A stretch of DNA of 5,035 nt from an uncultured Collinsella sp. (lineage in GTDB: Bacteria > Actinomycetota > Coriobacteriia > Coriobacteriales > Coriobacteriaceae): the NCBI GenBank assembly GCA_905197385.1, contig CAJJYO010000132.1:1-5035 (forward strand), in the 5' to 3' direction. The notes beneath the pieces are model-generated. The model had not been told where the DNA came from, did no database searches, and saw only the letters and a program-made list of their open reading frames with translations. The position numbers and the translations under genes were made by a program. Positions 1 through 5,035 of the stretch are shown piece after piece; position 1 is the first letter of the stretch, and every line of letters starts with the position of its first letter.

Positions 1-830
1 ACATCATCGACAAACTCGTGTCCGAGTTTGTCACCGCCGATCACCTGCATCGCCACATCGATTTCCTCTATACCCACGGCTCCATGTATAAGGTCGCCAA
101 CGGCAACCTGCTGTTCCACGGCTGCGTGCCGCTCAACGAAGACGGCACCTTTAGCAGCATGAATTGCCTGGGCACCTGGCACCCGGGGCGCTTTTTTTTT
201 GATTTTTGCGACAATACCCCCCGCCGCGCCTGGCGCATCGGCGACCGCGATGCCCTCGACTGGATGTGGTACCTGTGGATCGGCTTTAACTCACCCGCCA
301 GCGGACGCGTGGGGCGCACGTTCGAGCGCGCCTACATCGCCGACAAGAACACGTGGGTCGAGCCGATGGACCCGTACTATACGCTCACCACGTCCTCGTC
401 CGTTTGCGACGATATCATGCGCGAGTTTGGCGTCGCACCCATGGCCTGCTCGCCGACGGGCCACATCATCAACGGCCACACCCCGGTCAAGACCACCAAA
501 GGCGAGCAGCCCATCCGCGCCAACGGTAAGCTGCTGGTCATCGATGGCGGTTTCTGTCGCGCCTACCATCCCAAAACAGGCATCGCCGGCTACACGCTCA
601 TCTCGAGCTCGCGCGGATGCCGCCTCAAGTCGCACCAGGCCTTTACAACGGTTGCCGAAGCGCTCACCCGCAACATCGACATCGAAAGCGAGACCAACCG
701 CTTTGACGAGGCCGACCGGCGCCGCATGGTGAGCGACACCGATACCGGCGTCAAGATTCGCAGCCAGATCCAGGACCTGCGCCAACTGCTCGATGCATAT
801 AGAAACGGTGCTATCGAGGAGCGCGCCTAG
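1..830 (+). CDS. fbp: Fructose-1,6-bisphosphatase class III, C-terminal part (5' end outside window)
   Basis: The enzyme hydrolyses fructose 1,6-bisphosphate to fructose 6-phosphate and phosphate in gluconeogenesis, in the cytoplasm. The reading frame is open to the left edge (first full codon at base 3) and ends with TAG at 828-830. The visible 275 residues are therefore the C-terminal part of a protein that is usually about 640-670 residues long. The GTG at base 18 lies inside conserved sequence and is not the start. Family signatures seen are KVANGNLLFHGCVPLNEDG near the left end, ALDWMWYLW, TFERAYIADK, HIINGHTPVK and LLVIDGGFCRAYHPKTGIAG. These are hallmarks of the manganese-dependent class III (Firmicutes-type) enzyme, which has a calcineurin-like phosphoesterase fold. 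The HGC and NGH histidines sit where that fold places metal or active-site ligands (inferred). The N-terminal metal motifs lie outside the window. An unusual run of nine T (192-200) encodes Phe-Phe-Phe. The 78-base gap to the next gene holds no clear terminator. Confidence 0.95.
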   Translation, partial: IIDKLVSEFVTADHLHRHIDFLYTHGSMYKVANGNLLFHGCVPLNEDGTFSSMNCLGTWHPGRFFFDFCDNTPRRAWRIGDRDALDWMWYLWIGFNSPASGRVGRTFERAYIADKNTWVEPMDPYYTLTTSSSVCDDIMREFGVAPMACSPTGHIINGHTPVKTTKGEQPIRANGKLLVIDGGFCRAYHPKTGIAGYTLISSSRGCRLKSHQAFTTVAEALTRNIDIESETNRFDEADRRRMVSDTDTGVKIRSQIQDLRQLLDAYRNGAIEERA

Positions 831-877
831 CCCCGCCTGCGCGGATTGGCTAAACTTGCTGAGTTTGTCATCCCCAC

Positions 878-891
878 GGCGCCCCGGCGCC
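878..891. other. GC-only inverted repeat just ahead of the first gtrA ribosome binding site
   Basis: The sequence is GGCGCC-CC-GGCGCC, two copies of a six-base palindrome separated by two bases. It can fold as a hairpin of five G:C pairs with a four-base loop. It ends five bases before the AAGG of the downstream ribosome binding site. There is no T-run after it, so it is not a classical terminator. It could lower translation of the gene, slow RNA polymerase or protect mRNA ends, but in GC-rich DNA it could also be chance. Confidence 0.3.
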
Positions 892-908
892 ACCCTAAGG
901 CAGGTACC

Positions 909-1304
909 ATGCAAAAGCTCCTTGCGCAGATCATGAAGTTTGGCGTCGTCGGCGTCATTGCCACCGTCATCGACTTTGGCATCATGAATCTGCTCCACTA
1001 CTGCCTGGGCCTCAATATCCTGATCGCCAACACCAGTGGCTTTATCGTCTCGCTCATCTTTAACTACGTCGCGAGCATGAAGTACGTATTTGCACACAAG
1101 GAGGGCATGAGCCGCCGCCGCGAGTTCATCATCTTTGTCGTGTTGTCCGTTATTGGCTTGGCACTCAACGACGGTATCGTGCTGGCGCTCAACGCCGGCC
1201 TGGGGCTCGAGGCCAATATCGCCAAGATTTGCGCCACCGCGCTTGTTATGGTCTACAACTTTGTGACCCGAAAGATCTTCCTGGAGGGCGACGAGACCAA
1301 GTAG
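909..1304 (+). CDS. GtrA-family four-helix membrane protein, copy 1
   Basis: This 131-residue integral membrane protein matches the GtrA family (PF04138) in length and pattern. Four hydrophobic segments lie at about residues 9-27, 36-55, 74-92 and 97-117. The family signature sits between helices 2 and 3 (FNYVASMKYVF followed by a basic HKEGMSRRREF loop), and the C-terminus has the family's VYNFVTRKIFLEG pattern. GtrA proteins are proposed to flip or hand over polyprenyl-phosphate-linked sugars for cell-envelope glycans and teichoic acids. The substrate here is unknown. Charge distribution puts both termini and the basic loop in the cytoplasm. I chose ATG at 909 because AAGGCAGG (897-904) precedes it at good spacing and the protein then begins where the family begins. 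An in-frame TTG at 846 would add 21 non-family residues. It lies 78 bases after fbp and could share its transcript. No glycosyltransferase partner is seen here. Confidence 0.88.
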   Translation: MQKLLAQIMKFGVVGVIATVIDFGIMNLLHYCLGLNILIANTSGFIVSLIFNYVASMKYVFAHKEGMSRRREFIIFVVLSVIGLALNDGIVLALNAGLGLEANIAKICATALVMVYNFVTRKIFLEGDETK

Positions 1305-1525
1305 CTCGACTTTTCCGCACAGCTACGGGGACCTGCGGATGACGCACGTCGAGCACTGCGTTGTTCGTGGGCCCTGCTCGTTTGCGGGAAGATTTGCAAC
1401 GTTTGCGGATTACCTCTTGAATATTTGGCGAGTTCGTATAGTTCTTGCCAAAGACCTTACGTTTCCTATGCAAAAGCTCTAAAGTATCTCGTTGCTCGAT
1501 TCATCAACGCATTGGATGTGATTAC
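1305..1525 (+). promoter_or_regulatory. Spacer between the gtrA paralogues with a direct repeat and weak promoter-like elements
   Basis: No gene is supported in this 221-base spacer. An imperfect long hairpin could form from GCTCGAC (1304-1310) with GTCGAGC (1348-1354), with inner pairing of CCGCA (1315-1319) and TGCGG (1334-1338). It has no T-tract, so I do not call a terminator. CGTTTGCGG occurs twice, at 1379-1387 and 1400-1408, 21 bases apart. AT-richer DNA follows with promoter-like boxes: TTGAAT (1417-1422) with TATAGT (1437-1442), which are spaced too closely at 14 bases, and TTGCCA (1445-1450) with TATGCA (1467-1472) at 16 bases. Either would give the second gtrA its own promoter. Neither is a strong match. 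Confidence 0.3.
1514..1522 (+). promoter_or_regulatory. Ribosome binding site fixing a GTG start for gtrA copy 2
   Basis: GGATGTGAT differs at one base from GGAGGTGAT, the complement of the 16S rRNA 3' end. It places its GGAGG-like core seven bases before GTG at 1526. The earlier in-frame TTG at 1445 has no comparable site and would add 27 non-family residues. This site therefore decides the start. Confidence 0.7.
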
Positions 1526-1933
1526 GTGCGCAAGGCACTGGCACAACCTCATACCAAGCAGTTCCTCAAGTTCGCTGTCGTGGGTCTTATCTCCTTTGGC
1601 ATCGACTGGGGCATGCTCATTGCGCTCGTCGAGCTGTTCCACCTCGACTTTTTGATGAGCACCACGTTCTCGTTTATCACGTCCGTCGTGGTCAACTACT
1701 GGCTCAGCATGAAGTACGTGTTCGACCATCGCGAGGGCATGAGCCGTAAGCGCGAGTTCACGATCTTCACCATCTTGTCGGTGATCGGTTTGGGCCTCAA
1801 CGACCTGTACATGTTTGTGGGCGTCACGTTTTTGAGCATCGGCTACCAGGCCATGAAGGCCATCGCAACGTTCCTGGTCACCTGGTACAACTACTTTAGC
1901 CGTCGCTTCTTCCTCGAGGGCGCACGTTCGTAG
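1526..1933 (+). CDS. GtrA-family four-helix membrane protein, copy 2
   Basis: This 135-residue protein is a paralogue of the preceding gene and belongs to the same GtrA family (PF04138). Four hydrophobic helices lie at about residues 13-32, 40-60, 80-98 and 103-122. The central region, from SMKYVFDHREGMSRKREF through LSVIGLGLND, matches copy 1 at 26 of 33 positions, while the ends and the first helix have diverged strongly. The C-terminus shows the family's WYNYFSRRFFLEG pattern. By analogy it takes part in moving lipid-linked sugars across the membrane for surface glycan assembly; the substrate is unknown. Basic residues at the N-terminus, the 2-3 loop and the C-terminus predict the same orientation as copy 1. 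Translation starts at GTG 1526, preceded by a good ribosome binding site. A strong terminator begins 26 bases after the stop. Divergence without frame damage suggests both copies are functional. Confidence 0.88.
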   Translation: MRKALAQPHTKQFLKFAVVGLISFGIDWGMLIALVELFHLDFLMSTTFSFITSVVVNYWLSMKYVFDHREGMSRKREFTIFTILSVIGLGLNDLYMFVGVTFLSIGYQAMKAIATFLVTWYNYFSRRFFLEGARS

Positions 1934-1959
1934 ACGGCCCGACATTTGCTTGAAGGTAT

Positions 1960-1995
1960 AACCGGTTGGAATTCTCGTTCCAACCGGTTTTTTTT
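1960..1995 (+). terminator. Strong Rho-independent terminator after gtrA copy 2
   Basis: A perfect 12-bp stem pairs AACCGGTTGGAA (1960-1971) with TTCCAACCGGTT (1978-1989) around the six-base loop TTCTCG. The T-run extends from 1988 to 1995. It lies 26 bases after the plus-strand stop codon. No matching T-run appears on the minus strand, so it acts on plus-strand transcripts only. Confidence 0.93.
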
Positions 1996-2034
1996 GTTTG
2001 CCGAGAGACCCGGCGACCCAGTCCTCTACGCATG

Positions 2035-2074
2035 AAAAACGGGCGGCCCGGATGTTTGTCCGAACCGCCCGTTT
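2035..2074 (-). terminator. Rho-independent terminator for the minus-strand DUF4430 unit
   Basis: Read on the minus strand, AAACGGGCGG (2074-2065) pairs perfectly with CCGCCCGTTT (2046-2037). The stem extends inward through two G:U-type pairs and CGGA/TCCG to a six-base loop, giving about 16 pairs. Five T follow on that strand (2039-2035). It begins 20 bases after the stop codon of the minus-strand gene. On the plus strand the hairpin is followed by TTTGG, a weak T-tract, so its main direction is minus. Confidence 0.88.
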
Positions 2075-2094
2075 GGCGCGTTATGTCGAGGTAT

Positions 2095-2955
2095 CTAGCC
2101 CGTTACGTAATACCAGACTACGCTGTCGCCATTGGAAAGAACGTAACTGCTGCAAGCCATTTTGGGCGGTACGCCGTTGACGGAATACATCCAGCCGCTC
2201 GTGCTGCCGTGCTCCTTCTCAGCCAAGCCGCCGATAGCTGCGACATACGTGCCATACGGCGAACCATGCGCATTCACGGAAAGGCCCAGAGCGCACAGGG
2301 CATCGTAGACCGTGGCGCCCTCGTTAAAGGTGAACGTGCCGCCAGACGAGACAGGATTGCCCACGGCGCTCGAAGTTACCGAGACCGTCACTGTGACATA
2401 GCCATGCTGCTGCGAGCCGCCCTGATTGCCCGCAGAGGCGCTGCCGCCGTTGGATGCAGACCCACCGCCAGACACCGAGCCGCCGCCCGAAGAAGAGCCG
2501 TCAGAAGAACTCGATCCACCGGTGGATTCAGGGCCCTGTCCAGCAGATGCGTTGTTGGACGTCTTGCCGTCCTTGCTTTCAGACTTCTTCTCCTTCGAAT
2601 CCTTTTTTGAGTCCTTCGACCCGTCCTTCGCATTGTCCGAAGATTTGGAGTCCTTGGGCGCAGCCTTGCCCGAAGCGGTAATCGAGCCGGAAACCGACGC
2701 ATCCTTGGCAACGACGCTCTCCCCTGTCACAGCCTGAGCGATCCAATCGATGGACCATGCACCGCTGGAAGAAGGTTGGACAAAACCCAGCGACACAACG
2801 ATCAAGACGATGCAGACGGCCGTCAGGGCACCAACAAGCGCCTTGCGCCGCGGGACGGACGCCGCCGAAGCGGCGCCCTTTTGCTTTGCATCGTCGAGTT
2901 GAATGAACGATGAGTCGGGCTGCTTGGACTCGGCGTCCTGAGACTTATTGGACAC
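2095..2955 (-). CDS. Membrane-anchored surface protein with C-terminal DUF4430 (transcobalamin-like) domain
   Basis: The product has 286 residues. In order it has a polar, acidic cytoplasmic start; a basic RRK followed by a hydrophobic helix (about 40-59) acting as an uncleaved anchor or signal peptide; a Lys/Ser/Asp-rich stretch (about 97-132); a Gly/Ser-rich stretch (about 138-184); and a C-terminal domain (about 187-286). That domain fits DUF4430 (PF14478), related to the transcobalamin C-terminal domain: TFNEGATVYDAL, GWMYSVNGVPP, then YVLSNGDSVVWYY. The layout is a short extracellular binding domain on a flexible stalk. The ligand is unknown; cobalamin is only one possibility by distant homology. 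I prefer GTG at 2955, which has AGGTGA six bases upstream. GTG at 2964, directly abutting the preceding stop codon, would add three residues. The gene is almost certainly co-transcribed with its upstream neighbour, which carries a second DUF4430 domain, and ends at a good terminator. Confidence 0.85.
   Translation of the reverse strand: MSNKSQDAESKQPDSSFIQLDDAKQKGAASAASVPRRKALVGALTAVCIVLIVVSLGFVQPSSSGAWSIDWIAQAVTGESVVAKDASVSGSITASGKAAPKDSKSSDNAKDGSKDSKKDSKEKKSESKDGKTSNNASAGQGPESTGGSSSSDGSSSGGGSVSGGGSASNGGSASAGNQGGSQQHGYVTVTVSVTSSAVGNPVSSGGTFTFNEGATVYDALCALGLSVNAHGSPYGTYVAAIGGLAEKEHGSTSGWMYSVNGVPPKMACSSYVLSNGDSVVWYYVTG
2404..2667 (-). repeat. Low-complexity coding stretch (Lys/Ser/Asp then Gly/Ser stalk)
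   Basis: Two adjoining simple-sequence stretches lie inside the smaller DUF4430 gene. Bases 2667-2560 encode a Lys/Ser/Asp-rich run with repeated KDSK-type units. Bases 2544-2404 encode a Gly/Ser-rich run. Both are typical of flexible extracellular stalks. The repeated codons make length change by slippage or recombination plausible. Confidence 0.75.
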
Positions 2956-2960
2956 AGCCC

Positions 2961-2966
2961 TCACCT
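2961..2966 (-). promoter_or_regulatory. Ribosome binding site overlapping the upstream stop codon
   Basis: On the minus strand AGGTGA (2966-2961) overlaps the TAG stop (2967-2965) of the larger gene and lies five bases before GTG at 2955. It favours that start over GTG at 2964, which has no good site ahead of it. A ribosome finishing the first gene would sit on this site, which suggests translational coupling. Confidence 0.5.
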
Positions 2967-5035
2967 ACCGACGCCTGGTGAATACGAACACACCGATGAC
3001 GGCGAGACCGATCACGCCGGCCGCCACACCAGCGATGGCGAGCGGATTGAAGCCAGACTGCTGCACAGGAGCCTCAGCGGACTTCTTATCAGACTTCTTG
3101 CTGTCCTTCTTGTCGGACTTGTCGGAATCCTTCTTGGAATCCTTGCCGTCCTTGGCTTTGGTCTTGGTCGTGGTCGACGACACGGGCTTCTGCCCAGGCG
3201 AAACGGCACCGCCGCTCTGCTGGCCACTCGTTCCGCTGCCGGAGCCGGCGCCATTGCCAGAGCCGCCCGCGTTGCCATTGGAGCCACCGTTACCGCCAGG
3301 GTTAACGGCATTCTTGATCCACTTGGCATACAGCGTCATATCGGCCGTCACGACGTCCTTGGCGAAGTCCCACTTCTCGCCTTCGGCAGTGTACCAGCCG
3401 AGGAACGTATATCCGTCGCGGGTAGGGGCGGCCGGCTCGGAAACCATCTTGTTCTTGGCAACATAACGCGGTGCGACGTACGAACCGCCCTGTGCATCGA
3501 ACGCAACTCTCCAGGACTCGGCACCCGCTAGCTTAAAGAGACGTCCCGAGTCATTGGCGTAGTACAGGTTGCCCTTCTCATCACAGATGATAGAAGCGGT
3601 GCAGTATTCACGATACTTTGCGTCGGGCGTGAATATCATTTGCGCCGCATCGTCGCCCAGTTTATAAGCGTAAACGCCACCGGGCAGAGCGTTGCAGGTG
3701 AAGTACACGTACGTGTCGTTACCTTGAACCGAGACGAGTGGGGTACTCTTGGACTCGCCCTTGTCTGCGCGGATGCTCTTTTTAACGCTCATAGTGCTCA
3801 GATCGATGACAGAGAGTGTTCCGTAACCCTCGATGTCCATGCCGCAGACATACGCCAGGCCGTTGCTCACTGCCGGCGTAGAGGTGGAGATGGCCGCGAA
3901 GGCAACGGGCTTGCCCTCGAGGGTCAGCTTGTCCCCGCTGCGACGAATCTTGTAGAGCGTTCCGTTATCGCGGGAGACCGCGAGATACGTGCCGCCGCCG
4001 TTCTCGCCAACCTCGACGGCAATGATGCCGGAGCGAACGGGCGTTCCTACGCTTACGCTCGAGAGCTCTTTGCCGTTGGAGCCATCAATGAGGGCAACCT
4101 TACCGGACTCGTTACCGATGATGATGTCGTCACCGGAGGCCGCAGCGCCCGCCCAGTAGTAGCCCTCGTTCTCGTTGGTTTCGGACTTCTTTTTGTCTGT
4201 TGTCCAGTCCACTTTGCCGGAAGCCAGGTCAACGCACACGAGCGCACCTTCTGAACCGTCGACAACAGTGAAGCCTGCGTAGGCCTTGCCGCCGGAGATG
4301 GTCACGGACGTGAGAGCTTGGGTATCTTTGATCCCGAGCGAAGGGGTCTTGTATCGACAGGCTATCGAGTACTGCCCATCCTTCTTGTCCAGAACAAAAA
4401 TGCCGAGCGAGCCATCCTCAAAAGGAACAACCAGATAGCCGTCTTTATAGGCGGGACGGCAGAAGTAGCCAATGTTCGCGCCAATAGAGCAGCTCGCAAG
4501 CTCCTTCTTTCCGGTTTCAGAATCTATGAGCACAATGCGGTTGCCCTTAACCGCGCAAATATTACCGTCGATAATGAGCAAGTCCGAAACGCCTTTTGCT
4601 TCGCCCTTGATATCCGCGGGCTCATCCCACGCAGATTCAGCCGCACCAGACGGAGTCGGCACTTCGGCAACCGAGCCATTGACTTTGCCGCCGGCAAACG
4701 CAGGCCAGGCAGAGTCGAAGTTAGACTTAGGCGCGTTGGGGTCGGTCGTGAGGGCATCGGGGTCAGGCAGCTTGTCGCCAGCCGTATAGACCCAGGCGAT
4801 AGACTTCGCATCCTTCAGCTGGACGCTGCCCGCGCCCAAATCGGAAGGCTTGCCATCGATAAAGAGCTTCCAGTAAGCCCCAGTCGTAGAGTCCCATGCG
4901 AGCGTTCGCTCATCAAACGGCGATGTAATTGAGTTGAGGAACCAGCCCCATGTACCCGTACCATAATCCGCAGAGATGCCACTCTGCTTGAAGGCAAGTT
5001 CAGTCGCATCAGCCACGGTCGCGGTATCAACCATG
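2965..5035 (-). CDS. Large surface protein: DUF4430, beta-propeller, InlB-type repeat, C-terminal anchor (5' end outside window)
   Basis: The frame is open to the right edge. The ATG at 5034 is probably internal, because a DUF4430 domain is already under way there. The visible 689 residues contain, in order: DUF4430 (about 1-84; TVADATELAF, WKLFIDGKPSDLGAG, then SIAWVYT); a beta-propeller of PQQ/WD40-like blades (about 148-505), with repeated patterns such as IVLIDSETGKK, LVCVDLASGKVDW and VALIDGSNGKEL; one InlB B-repeat/Flg_new module (about 509-572; DGYTFLGWYT and MTLYAKW); a Gly/Asn/Ser linker (578-608); a Lys/Asp/Ser stalk (624-652); and a hydrophobic helix (663-686) ending in RRR. Export and membrane anchoring with an extracellular bulk are inferred. 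The signal peptide would lie beyond the window. No LPXTG precedes the anchor. PQQ-enzyme catalysis is not implied: I see only the fold pattern. The gene ends directly before the second DUF4430 gene. Confidence 0.87.
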   Translation of the reverse strand, partial: MVDTATVADATELAFKQSGISADYGTGTWGWFLNSITSPFDERTLAWDSTTGAYWKLFIDGKPSDLGAGSVQLKDAKSIAWVYTAGDKLPDPDALTTDPNAPKSNFDSAWPAFAGGKVNGSVAEVPTPSGAAESAWDEPADIKGEAKGVSDLLIIDGNICAVKGNRIVLIDSETGKKELASCSIGANIGYFCRPAYKDGYLVVPFEDGSLGIFVLDKKDGQYSIACRYKTPSLGIKDTQALTSVTISGGKAYAGFTVVDGSEGALVCVDLASGKVDWTTDKKKSETNENEGYYWAGAAASGDDIIIGNESGKVALIDGSNGKELSSVSVGTPVRSGIIAVEVGENGGGTYLAVSRDNGTLYKIRRSGDKLTLEGKPVAFAAISTSTPAVSNGLAYVCGMDIEGYGTLSVIDLSTMSVKKSIRADKGESKSTPLVSVQGNDTYVYFTCNALPGGVYAYKLGDDAAQMIFTPDAKYREYCTASIICDEKGNLYYANDSGRLFKLAGAESWRVAFDAQGGSYVAPRYVAKNKMVSEPAAPTRDGYTFLGWYTAEGEKWDFAKDVVTADMTLYAKWIKNAVNPGGNGGSNGNAGGSGNGAGSGSGTSGQQSGGAVSPGQKPVSSTTTKTKAKDGKDSKKDSDKSDKKDSKKSDKKSAEAPVQQSGFNPLAIAGVAAGVIGLAVIGVFVFTRRR
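3079..3297 (-). repeat. Low-complexity stalk of the propeller protein
   Basis: Bases 3297-3211 encode a Gly/Asn/Ser-rich linker, and 3165-3079 encode a Lys/Asp/Ser-rich run with KDSKK- and SDKK-type units. The stretch links the InlB-type module to the C-terminal membrane helix. It has the same composition as the stalk of the neighbouring protein, but the order relative to the N-terminus is reversed (Gly-rich first, Lys-rich nearest the membrane). Confidence 0.75.

Noticed and set aside
291..1097. Long open frame of 268 codons on the minus strand across the end of fbp and gtrA copy 1.
   Set aside because: It lies opposite two well-supported genes, and its protein is low-complexity without recognisable domains. 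It is the usual by-product of GC-rich third positions.
1304..1354. Possible terminator after gtrA copy 1 from GCTCGAC/GTCGAGC pairing.
   Set aside because: The stem is short and broken by a long interior, and no T-run follows. I noted it only as possible structure in the spacer.
909..1933. Idea that the two GtrA proteins insert in opposite orientations like dual-topology transporter pairs.
   Set aside because: In both proteins the N-terminus, the loop between helices 2 and 3 and the C-terminus are basic, so the positive-inside rule predicts the same orientation for both.
1466..1945. Minus-strand open frame of 159 codons opposite gtrA copy 2.
   Set aside because: It fully overlaps a convincing GtrA gene, has no family features, and crosses into the terminator region without its own signals.
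1966..2610. Plus-strand open frame of 214 codons starting inside the terminator hairpin.
   Set aside because: It begins within the gtrA terminator stem, runs antisense to the DUF4430 gene, and gives an arginine/alanine-rich translation typical of a shadow frame.
3520..4590. Reading the propeller as a PQQ-dependent dehydrogenase.
   Set aside because: Only blade-like repeats are visible. I see no PQQ-binding or catalytic residue set, and the fusion to DUF4430, an InlB-type repeat and a surface anchor fits a binding protein better.
2948..4932. Several plus-strand open frames (2948-3466, 3640-4254, 4318-4932) opposite the propeller gene.
   Set aside because: The minus-strand protein has clear ordered domains through this region. 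The plus-strand frames show only Pro/Leu/Ser-rich or Arg/Ala-rich sequence without motifs.

Overview
The window reads as chromosomal DNA of a GC-rich, Gram-positive actinobacterium. A gut-type member of the Coriobacteriia (Collinsella or a close relative) is my best guess. The grounds are the G/C-rich third codon positions, a class III (Firmicutes-type) fructose-bisphosphatase, and surface proteins with DUF4430, InlB-type repeat and Lys/Ser/Asp-rich linkers ending in membrane anchors. The genus is an inference from overall protein style, not from a marker gene.

Layout. Positions 1-830 (+) hold the C-terminal 275 residues of a class III fructose-1,6-bisphosphatase whose start lies before the window. 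Two small GtrA-family membrane proteins follow on the same strand (909-1304 and 1526-1933). They are diverged paralogues separated by a 221-base spacer that carries a 9-bp direct repeat and weak promoter-like elements. A near-perfect Rho-independent terminator (1960-1995) closes the plus-strand genes. A second hairpin facing the other way (2035-2074) closes the minus-strand genes.

The right half is a two-gene minus-strand unit entering from beyond base 5035. The upstream gene (5035 down to 2965, N-terminus missing) encodes a large surface protein: a DUF4430 (transcobalamin-C-terminal-like) domain, a PQQ/WD40-like beta-propeller, one InlB/Flg_new repeat, a low-complexity stalk and a C-terminal membrane anchor. 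The downstream gene abuts it (stop codon directly followed by the next possible start). It encodes a smaller protein with an N-terminal membrane anchor, a similar low-complexity stalk and a C-terminal DUF4430 domain. The two are therefore mirror-image surface proteins sharing one domain, probably co-translated, and are the best candidate here for an uncharacterised surface-binding system.

The fructose-bisphosphatase acts in gluconeogenesis. The GtrA proteins probably act in lipid-linked sugar transfer for cell-envelope glycans. The minus-strand pair is predicted to be displayed outside the cell. Nothing in the window links these three functions beyond adjacency. No RNA genes, mobile elements or CRISPR arrays were seen.
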